Shown here: positions 58,712 through 64,000 of the stretch, one piece after another | Numbering within the stretch: the first letter of the stretch is position 1 | Layout: each line of letters opens with the position of its first letter | NCBI RefSeq assembly: GCF_003019815.1 | Contig: NZ_CP027773.1 | Coordinates: 3,994,501 to 4,058,500, forward strand | Length of the DNA stretch: 64,000 nt | DNA from: Variovorax sp. PMC12 | Lineage (GTDB): Bacteria; Pseudomonadota; Gammaproteobacteria; Burkholderiales; Burkholderiaceae_C | Reading direction: 5' to 3' | Translations under genes and position numbers: made by a program | The notes under the pieces: model-generated | The model's database searches: none | What the model was told of the DNA's origin: nothing | What the model saw: the letters and a program-made list of their open reading frames with translations, nothing else

Positions 58712-58825
58712 TCAGTACCAGACCCAGTCACGGTTGCTGCGGGGCAGGCTGCACAGGGTGTCGCGCACGCAACGGGCACCGGTGACGAGCGCATAGGCGG
58801 CGAGGACGAGGGCAATGATCAGCAT
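58712..58825 (-). CDS. 37-aa hydrophobic small protein
   Basis: A 37-codon ORF with an excellent AAGGAG 9 nt before the ATG. The peptide (MLIIALVLAAYALVTGARCV, then a short polar tail with two Cys and ending in DWVWY) has one membrane-spanning stretch. It lies between the TetR-type gene and the hydrolase, in the same direction as both. It is too small for usual gene calls. A small membrane peptide is likely, with function unknown. Confidence 0.7.
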   Translation of the reverse strand: MLIIALVLAAYALVTGARCVRDTLCSLPRSNRDWVWY

Positions 58826-58842
58826 GATGCTTCTCCTTTTTA

Positions 58843-58858
58843 TCGCACGGCTGTGCGA
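58843..58858. promoter_or_regulatory. palindromic operator upstream of the small peptide/hydrolase unit
   Basis: TCGCACGGCTGTGCGA, a near-perfect 16-bp palindrome, 17 bp upstream of the 37-aa peptide start. Its near-identical copy lies upstream of the TetR-type gene (59522-59536). It is a candidate TetR operator controlling this unit. Confidence 0.65.
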
Positions 58859-58906
58859 AATATTGGCAAATGAGGACATCGGGAATCCGCCTGCGTCTCG
58901 AGCAGC

Positions 58907-59509
58907 TCAGGCGCGATAGCTGGAAAGAATGCGCCGCCAGGAGTGCGTGGCGCGGTCGGCGGCCTGCGGGTCGCGCAGGAAGCGCGCGTCGTGCAGCTGG
59001 GTCATCATCACGCCGTTGAGCTCGCTCACGAGCTGCGCAGGGTCGGTGTCGGCCTTGAGTTCGCCGGTCTCGACAGCCTGCAGCACGGTGCGGCGCAGCG
59101 CGGCGCGCCAGCGCGTGATCTCGTCGAACAGCAGGTCGCGCAGCTCGCCTTCGCGGTCGTCGAACTCGAAGGCGCCGGCCATGTAGAGGCAGCCAGTGTG
59201 CATTTCGACGTCGCGGGTGCGGGCGATCCAGCGCGCGACGATCTCTTCGAGCCGGGGCAGGCCCTTGGGCTTCTGCATGGCGGGCACGAACACGTCGGCC
59301 AGGAAGCCGCGGCCGTATTCCTCGATGACGGCCTTCTGCAGCGCCTCGCGCGAACCCACGCGCGAGAACACGCCGCTCTTCGACAGGCCCAGCCGGCTGG
59401 CCACGGCCTGCAGCGTGATCGCTTCCAGGCCTTCGGCCAGCGCAAGGTTCATCGCAGCGCCGACGATGGCGGCGCGGGTGAGTTCGCTTTTCTGGGTCTT
59501 GGCGTCCAT
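58907..59509 (-). CDS. TetR-family repressor of the peptide/hydrolase unit
   Basis: 200-aa TetR-type repressor. Helix-turn-helix at about 10-60 (LTRAAIVGAAMNLALAEGLEAITLQAVASRLGLSKSGVFSRVGSREALQ), then an alpha-helical ligand domain with METHTGCLYMAGAFEF-like segment MHTGCLYMAGAFEFDD. It belongs to the YfiR/AcrR-like branch. The ATG (MDAKTQKSEL) was preferred over earlier in-frame codons because homology starts there. A palindrome 13 bp upstream of the start and its copy beyond the gene's 3' end suggest autoregulation and control of the next unit. Confidence 0.88.
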   Translation of the reverse strand: MDAKTQKSELTRAAIVGAAMNLALAEGLEAITLQAVASRLGLSKSGVFSRVGSREALQKAVIEEYGRGFLADVFVPAMQKPKGLPRLEEIVARWIARTRDVEMHTGCLYMAGAFEFDDREGELRDLLFDEITRWRAALRRTVLQAVETGELKADTDPAQLVSELNGVMMTQLHDARFLRDPQAADRATHSWRRILSSYRA

Positions 59510-59521
59510 GCGGCAAACTTT

Positions 59522-59536
59522 AGCACAGCCGTGCGA
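59522..59536. promoter_or_regulatory. palindromic operator upstream of the TetR gene
   Basis: AGCACAGCCGTGCGA, the reverse complement of 15 of the 16 bases of the site at 58843 apart from one end base. It lies 13 bp upstream of the TetR start codon, as expected for autorepression. Confidence 0.65.
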
Positions 59537-59688
59537 AAACTCAAGCCGGGGCTCTCGAAGCAGCTCTGGGAGCCTTAAAGATGTTTTGCTCATGTGAAAC
59601 CAACAAACGCATCGTTCCCCGAATAAGCAGTTCTGCCGAGAATCTCCGGTCGGCTCCAACCGGGGCCCCCGACACTCTTGCGCGCCAG

Positions 59689-60633
59689 ATGAACTTCCAA
59701 CAACTGCGCTCGGTACGCGAGGCCGTTCGTTGCGGCTTCAACCTGACCGAAGTCGCCCACACCCTTCACACTTCGCAGCCCGGCGTGAGCCGGCAGATCC
59801 GCGAGCTCGAGGAAGAGCTCGGCATCGAGCTGTTCGTGCGCGCCGGCAAGCGGCTCACCGGCCTCACAGAGCCCGGCGGGCATGTGTTGCCGATCATCGA
59901 GCGCATGCTGATGGAGAGCAGCAACCTCAAGCACGCGGGCCAGGAATTCATCGCGCAGCAAAGCGGGCTGCTGTCGGTGGCGGCCACGCACTCGCAGGCG
60001 CGCTATGCGATGCCGGTGGCGGTGCAGGAATTCCGCGCGCAGTTCCCGAACGTGAAGCTGCACCTGCACCAGGGCTCGCCAAAGCAGATCGCGCAGATGC
60101 TGCTCGACGGCGAGGCCGACGTGGGCATCGCCACCGAGGCGCTGGGCGACTATCCGCAACTGGTCGCCCTGCCCTGCTACCGCTGGACGCACTCGGTGAT
60201 CGTGCCGCCGGGGCATCCGCTGCTCGACGCGCCGCTCACGCTCGATGCGCTGACGCGCTATCCGCTCATCACCTACGACACCGGCTTCACCGGCCGCTCG
60301 CGCATCGACGAGGCTTTCGAGCAGCGCGGGCTGGAGCCCAACATCGTGCTGGCCGCGATGGATGCCGACGTCATCAAGACCTACGTGCAACTGGGCCTGG
60401 GCGTGGGCATCGTGGCCGGCGTGGCCTACGAGGCCGAGCGCGACACCCAGTTGCGCGCGCTCGACGCGGGGCGGCTCTTCGGCATCAACCTCACCAAGCT
60501 CGCTGTACGGCGGGGCACCTACCTGCGCAAGTACGTGTATGCCTTCATCGAATCGTTCGCGCCCACGCTGACGCGGGCGGTGGTCGAAAAGGCCCTGGGA
60601 GACGAGGCCAAAGCCTCGCACTACGAAATCTAG
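59689..60633 (+). CDS. CysB-type LysR-family regulator
   Basis: 314-aa LysR-type regulator of the CysB/Cbl branch: MNFQQLRSVREAVRCGFNLTEVAHTLHTSQPGVSRQIRELEEELGIELFVRAGKRL (about 1-55), then an effector domain with ATHSQARYAMPVAVQEFRAQFPNVKLHLHQGSP and the TGRSRIDEAF, AAMDADVIKTYVQLGLGVGI segments typical of CysB. CysB senses O-acetyl/N-acetylserine and controls sulfur assimilation. No sulfur genes are adjacent, so targets are elsewhere. The ATG fits CysB; the frame is open 36 codons further upstream without a plausible start. Confidence 0.93.
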   Translation: MNFQQLRSVREAVRCGFNLTEVAHTLHTSQPGVSRQIRELEEELGIELFVRAGKRLTGLTEPGGHVLPIIERMLMESSNLKHAGQEFIAQQSGLLSVAATHSQARYAMPVAVQEFRAQFPNVKLHLHQGSPKQIAQMLLDGEADVGIATEALGDYPQLVALPCYRWTHSVIVPPGHPLLDAPLTLDALTRYPLITYDTGFTGRSRIDEAFEQRGLEPNIVLAAMDADVIKTYVQLGLGVGIVAGVAYEAERDTQLRALDAGRLFGINLTKLAVRRGTYLRKYVYAFIESFAPTLTRAVVEKALGDEAKASHYEI

Positions 60634-60760
60634 AGCCTGTCCAGTGGCGTTTGGGGGGTGTGTACCGGGGACGACAGAAAGGTTAAAAAAGAAGAATGCA
60701 GCTTCACACAGGCGGCGTACATTCGGGTTAATTCCCTGGCTTCCTGGAAACGGATCAGCA

Positions 60761-61024
60761 ATGGCATCGACCCCGCAGCAGCAGCAACAGCAAACAAGGG
60801 CCGCCCTCAAGGCCGCCGATGCCGCGGAGCGGCGCGAACGGCTCAGACGGGCCCTGCCCGCCACGGTCGAATTGCTGCAGAGCCGCCAGGCCGACCGCAT
60901 CGACGACGCCGACATCGATGCGTACGTGAGCCTCAACTGGCTCGAATGGCACGGCGGCGGGCTGCGCCTGACCATCACAGGCCGCAACGTCTGCGCCCAA
61001 TCGGCACCCACCGCATTGGTCTGA
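60761..61024 (+). CDS. 87-aa hypothetical protein with a poly-Gln start
   Basis: Small protein starting MASTPQQQQQQTRAALKAADAAERRERL, mostly helical and basic at first, then a compact C-terminal part (DAYVSLNWLEWHGGGLRLTITGRNVC). The Gln run is encoded by a CAG/CAA stretch. I do not recognise it. An in-frame ATG 39 codons upstream exists but the intervening sequence is basic and poorly formed. It follows the LysR gene, in the same direction, after 127 bp. Function unknown. Confidence 0.6.
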   Translation: MASTPQQQQQQTRAALKAADAAERRERLRRALPATVELLQSRQADRIDDADIDAYVSLNWLEWHGGGLRLTITGRNVCAQSAPTALV

Positions 61025-61102
61025 AAAAAACGCCGCAAGCCTCGCGGCCTGCGGCGTCGTATCTGCAGTGCTGTTTCGCCCAATGGCCGAAACAGCGTCT
61101 GT

Positions 61103-61546
61103 TTACTGGCCTGCGATGATGTTCGCGATCACGCCGGTGGCAATGGCCGCGAGCACGAAGTCTCCGCCCACACCCACCCACTGGTATCCGCGGGGCGGCT
61201 GCTGCAGCCGGTAGGCACGCCAGTCCTGCACCACGTAGTTGCGGCCACGGTACTCGGGCGGCACGCGGCCACCACGGCGCCATTCGGCGTGCGGTTGCGG
61301 GAAGCCGCGGCGATCGAACTGGCGGCCGTCACGGAAGTCCTGGTTGCCGCGGTAGCCCGGCGGGCCGCCACGGTGATCGAAATTGGGGCCACGGTGATCG
61401 AAGTTGGGACCACGCTGCTCGAAGCGTCCGTCGCCCGGGCCAGGACGGCCGTCGAAGCGTCGATCCTGCGCGACGGCGCTGCCGGCGGCCATGCACATTG
61501 CCAGTGCCGCTGCGGCAACGGCCATGCTCTTTGACTTGATGTTCAT
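61103..61546 (-). CDS. RcnB-family periplasmic protein
   Basis: 147-aa exported protein: signal peptide AVAAAALAMCMAAGSAVAQ, an Arg/Gly/Pro/His-rich middle with a tandem repeat (GPNFDHR twice), and the C-terminal RcnB-type domain with YQWVGVGGDFVLAAIATGVIANII. RcnB-like proteins are periplasmic factors linked to metal (nickel/cobalt) homeostasis in E. coli. No metal efflux gene is adjacent. Convergent with the 87-aa gene. Confidence 0.85.
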   Translation of the reverse strand: MNIKSKSMAVAAAALAMCMAAGSAVAQDRRFDGRPGPGDGRFEQRGPNFDHRGPNFDHRGGPPGYRGNQDFRDGRQFDRRGFPQPHAEWRRGGRVPPEYRGRNYVVQDWRAYRLQQPPRGYQWVGVGGDFVLAAIATGVIANIIAGQ

Positions 61547-61624
61547 CTGGAATCCTCCATGCGTTGATGAGACGAGTCCATTGTGTGCCCCGCATGTGTC
61601 CGCAACGACCGCTTCAGGTCGCAG

Positions 61625-62512
61625 TCAGGTGAAATCAGGTAAGCGCTGGTATCCGCGCGGGGCCTTGTCCTTCACGCGGTCCAGCGGCGGCAGGTCGAGC
61701 TCGATCAACGCGCCATGGGTGCGGGCAAGATCGAAGGCGCCGGTCGATTGCGGCCGGTCTGTGTGCAGCACCAGCGCATAGGGCCCTTCTCCGCGCGCGG
61801 CGATGCGCTGCGTGAGCGTGTCGCTGCCTTCACCCGCGTGTGCCGCGTTCTCGCGTGGGGACGACAGCACCAGCACGCTGCCGCCCAGCACGATGACCGC
61901 CACGCGCACGTTGCTGCCCGGCAGCGCCACGGGGTTGCCGATGTGCGTGCCAGCATCTTCAGCGTCAGTGCCCAGCAACGCGCGGTAGCGCGCCAGCGTC
62001 GCATCGAGGTCGCGCACCGCAACGGCCAGGCTCGCCACGCCGAGCGCGCCGTTCGCATGCACGCGCACCTCGCCCTCGGGCACGCGCAAGGCGCGCGGCG
62101 TGAGGTCGCCGCACAGGAAAGGCAAGTCGGCCGAGGGCGCACGCGCCGTCTGCCAGCGCAGGCGCTCGCCGTCGGGCCGCACACGGCCACCGTCGAGCGG
62201 GCCTTCGAGCAGCAGGCCGCGCTCCTTCGCATCGGCGACCGTGGCCGCGGTGTCGCGCGGCAGCAGCGCGAAGTCGACGATGCCCTCGCCGTGCTTCTGC
62301 AGCAGCTGCCACCAGCGTTCGCCGGGCGAAGCTTCGCGCCATGCGATCAGCTCGAAGTAGCTGCCGTCGCCGAAAACCACCAGCGCGTTGTGGGTGGCGC
62401 GGCCCGGATGGTCACCGCCGCGCAGCACGTGGAAGCCGAGCGCGCCGTAGTCGGCGATGGTGCGTTCGAGGTCGTGCACCGCAATGACGATGTGGTCGAG
62501 TTTCAATGGCAT
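61625..62512 (-). CDS. VOC-superfamily (glyoxalase-like) protein
   Basis: 295-aa protein with two vicinal-oxygen-chelate halves: KLDHIVIAVHDLERTIADYGALGFHVLRGGDHPG (N-terminal) and LAVAVRDLDATLARYRALLGTD (C-terminal). FGDGSYFELIAWRE contains a likely metal-ligand Glu. The family includes dioxygenases, isomerases and glyoxalase-like proteins; here the substrate is unknown. It lies 31 nt after the ABC ATPase gene in the same direction, so it may be the last gene of that operon and act on the transported compound. Confidence 0.87.
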   Translation of the reverse strand: MPLKLDHIVIAVHDLERTIADYGALGFHVLRGGDHPGRATHNALVVFGDGSYFELIAWREASPGERWWQLLQKHGEGIVDFALLPRDTAATVADAKERGLLLEGPLDGGRVRPDGERLRWQTARAPSADLPFLCGDLTPRALRVPEGEVRVHANGALGVASLAVAVRDLDATLARYRALLGTDAEDAGTHIGNPVALPGSNVRVAVIVLGGSVLVLSSPRENAAHAGEGSDTLTQRIAARGEGPYALVLHTDRPQSTGAFDLARTHGALIELDLPPLDRVKDKAPRGYQRLPDFT

Positions 62513-62543
62513 GTGTGGGTTCTCTTTGGGAGCTTTCGCTGGA

Positions 62544-63392
62544 TCAGGAGGCGGTGCGCGCCGCGCCCTCGCCGCCAAGGTAGGCATCGCGTATGCGCGC
62601 GTCGGCCAGCAGCTCTTTCGCCGGGCCCGACAGCACGATGCGCCCGGTCTGCAGCACGTAGCCGTGGTGCGCGATCTGCAGCGCGAGGCTCGCGTTCTGC
62701 TCGACCATGAACACCGACACGCCCTGTGCGTTGATGCGCGCGATGAGCTCCAGCACCTTGTCGACGTACAGCGGCGACAGGCCCATGGTCGGCTCGTCCA
62801 TGCAGATGAGCCGTGGCCGGCCCATGAGCGCGCGCGCCATCGCCACCATCTGCTGTTCGCCGCCCGACAATGTGCCGGCCTGGAACTCGATGCGCTCGGC
62901 CACGCGCGGGAACAGCTCGAGCATGCGTTCGAGGTCTTCGGCCACGGCCTTGCGGTCGCTGCGCGCATAAGCGCCCATCAGCAGGTTCTCGCGCACCGTC
63001 ATAGCGGGGAACAGCCTGCGCGCCTCCGGCACCGAGCCGATGCCCTTGCGGATGATCTGCGGCGTGCTCAGGCCGAGCGTGGAGGCGCCGTTGAAATTGA
63101 CTTCGCCCGAGCGCGGCTTGAGCAGCCCGAGCACGATTTTCATGGTGGTCGACTTGCCGCTGGCATTGCCGCCGAGCAGGCTGACGATCTGGCCCTTGCG
63201 CACTTCGATGTCGAGGTCGAAATGAGCCTGCACCGGGCCGTAGAAGCTGTTGATCTTCTTCAGCTGCAGCAGCGGCTTGTTCGATTCGCCTGGAGCCGGC
63301 GTGGCGGTGCGCTCCGGCAGCCCCTCGTCACCCCGGCCATCTCCCCAGAGAGGCGAAGGCGAGAGGCCCGTGCGTGCGACGGTGGCGATCAT
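62544..63392 (-). CDS. livF: second branched-chain-type ABC transporter ATPase LivF
   Basis: 282-aa ATPase: Walker A GGNASGKST, EARRLFPAMTVRENLLMGAY, signature GTLSGGEQQMVAMA, Walker B RLICMDEPTMGLSP and switch FMVEQN. Residues 1-40 (GLSPSPLWGDGRGDEGLPERT...) are an unusual Gly/Pro-rich extension before the conserved domain, though the ATG is coupled to the livG stop by an ATGA overlap. A later start is possible. Paralogous to the LivF at 34.6 kb and from a separate transporter. Confidence 0.9.
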   Translation of the reverse strand: MIATVARTGLSPSPLWGDGRGDEGLPERTATPAPGESNKPLLQLKKINSFYGPVQAHFDLDIEVRKGQIVSLLGGNASGKSTTMKIVLGLLKPRSGEVNFNGASTLGLSTPQIIRKGIGSVPEARRLFPAMTVRENLLMGAYARSDRKAVAEDLERMLELFPRVAERIEFQAGTLSGGEQQMVAMARALMGRPRLICMDEPTMGLSPLYVDKVLELIARINAQGVSVFMVEQNASLALQIAHHGYVLQTGRIVLSGPAKELLADARIRDAYLGGEGAARTAS

Positions 63393-64000
63393 GCGGGCAC
63401 CGCCTCTGCGGCACCCACATGGCGATGGCCGAGATACGCCTCGATCACCGCCGGGTCGTTGCGTACTTCACCGGGTAGCCCTTCGGCGATCTTGCGGCCG
63501 TCGTCGAGCACGGCGACACGGTCGGAGAGCTGCATCACGAGGTCGAGCTTGTGCTCGATCAGCAGGATGGCCTGGCCCCGCGCCTTGAGGCTGCGAATGA
63601 TCTCCAGCATCTCGGCGGTCTCGCTCTCGTTCATGCCGGCGGTGGGCTCGTCGAGCAGCAGCAGGCGCGGCCGAAGCGCGAGCGCGCGCGCAATCTCCAC
63701 ACGGCGGCGGTTGGCATAAGAGAGGCTGTAGGCCGGATGGTCGATGCGCGGCGCCAGCCGTTCGCCAAACAGCGCGATGATCTCGCGTGCTTCTTCGCGC
63801 AGCGCGTCTTCCTCGCGACGCACGGCGGCGGGCTGCACCAGCGCCAGCGCAAGCTCGGCCAATGCGCCCAGGCCCGGCACGCCGCCCGCGCGCGGTTTCA
63901 CGGCGCGCAGCCGTGTGTGCGCACCGACCAGCACGTTGTCGAGCACCGAGAGGTTCGCGAACACACGCCCATGCTGGAAGGTGCGCGCCAGGCCGCGCTG
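63389..64000 (-). CDS. livG: second ABC transporter ATPase LivG, N-terminus outside window
   Basis: The C-terminal 203 residues of a LivG-type ATPase. GLARTFQHGRVFANLSVLDNVLVGAHTR, signature-like SLSYANRRRVEIARAL, Walker B LLLLDEPTAGMNESE and switch LIEHKLDLVMQLSD are present; Walker A lies beyond the right edge. Coupled to livF by a 4-bp overlap. It belongs to another liv-type operon reading leftward into the window, so permease genes are expected to the right. Confidence 0.92.
   Translation of the reverse strand, partial: QRGLARTFQHGRVFANLSVLDNVLVGAHTRLRAVKPRAGGVPGLGALAELALALVQPAAVRREEDALREEAREIIALFGERLAPRIDHPAYSLSYANRRRVEIARALALRPRLLLLDEPTAGMNESETAEMLEIIRSLKARGQAILLIEHKLDLVMQLSDRVAVLDDGRKIAEGLPGEVRNDPAVIEAYLGHRHVGAAEAVPA

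Noticed and set aside
61289..61781. Plus-strand frames opposite the RcnB-like gene
   Set aside because: The RcnB-type signal peptide and C-terminal domain on the minus strand are clear; these frames are low-complexity shadows.
63300..63370. Possible additional repeat of family B in the N-terminal coding region of the second livF
   Set aside because: It has a C/G-rich CCCC...GAGAGGCGAAGG look, but ends do not match the family B termini and it lies within an open frame coupled to livG.
1..64000. CRISPR array, insertion sequence, phage or conjugative element
   Set aside because: No regularly spaced direct repeats with unique spacers, no transposase, integrase, relaxase or phage structural gene was seen on either strand.

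Overview
The window reads as a stretch of chromosome from a high-GC betaproteobacterium of the Comamonadaceae, most likely Variovorax or a close relative. This is inferred from GC-rich codon use throughout, a complete aerobic box (benzoyl-CoA epoxidation) pathway with a BoxR regulator, many branched-chain-amino-acid-type ABC transporters for aromatic acids, and many small GC-rich palindromic repeats between genes. No transposase, integrase, phage gene, CRISPR array or rRNA was seen. It looks like ordinary chromosome with dense catabolic operons.

Layout. 0-2.7 kb: a CoA-transferase (cut by the window edge) and glutaryl-CoA dehydrogenase, divergent from a LysR regulator. 2.7-4.7 kb: a zeta-toxin-like kinase translationally coupled to a small upstream partner, divergent from a 2-oxoglutarate oxygenase. 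4.9-9.3 kb: a membrane class III nucleotide cyclase, a YbaY-type lipoprotein and acetoacetate-CoA ligase. 9.4-15.7 kb: a tightly coupled operon of TetR regulator, SsuA/TauA-type ABC importer, cyclase-family hydrolase and fumarylacetoacetase, with two palindromic operators in front. 15.7-17.2 kb: a short promoter-ORF-terminator unit, an Rnl5-like RNA ligase and tRNA-Gly(GCC). 17.3-19.3 kb: an Rrf2 regulator with a thioredoxin-reductase-like flavoprotein, and a Gly/Ala-rich secreted protein.

19.3-35.3 kb is the benzoate region. boxC-boxB-boxA-maoC-like run leftward. boxR sits beside the divergent promoter of DUF4863, boxD, benzoate-CoA ligase, an alpha/beta hydrolase and a complete livKHMGF-type importer. 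Together these import benzoate, activate it to benzoyl-CoA, epoxidise and cleave the ring (BoxAB, BoxC), and oxidise the semialdehyde (BoxD) toward beta-oxidation. TGCA-rich operator-like DNA lies in front of both arms. A sigma-54-type AcoR-like regulator follows the importer.

37.5-45.5 kb: a lipoprotein in lower-GC DNA, an NTF2-like/flavin monooxygenase fusion, a Crp-family regulator, a DUF1090 protein, and an operon of BKACE-family enzyme, periplasmic binding protein and 3-hydroxyacyl-CoA-dehydrogenase-like enzyme that resembles carnitine-type catabolism. 45.9-49.4 kb: feruloyl-CoA synthase, a PaaX-family regulator and a crotonase. 49.4-54.7 kb: AsmA-like protein, hotdog thioesterase, uracil-type permease and the minCDE division-site operon. 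54.7-64 kb: a multi-rhodanese protein, a membrane desaturase, a TetR-controlled small-peptide/hydrolase unit with matching operators at both promoters, a CysB-type LysR regulator, small hypothetical proteins, and the start of a second liv-type ABC operon cut by the right edge.

Three families of palindromic repeats (about 255, 100-120 and 90 bp) occupy many of the intergenic gaps, including gaps inside the box/liv operons. In two places the repeat itself supplies the Shine-Dalgarno sequence of the next gene.
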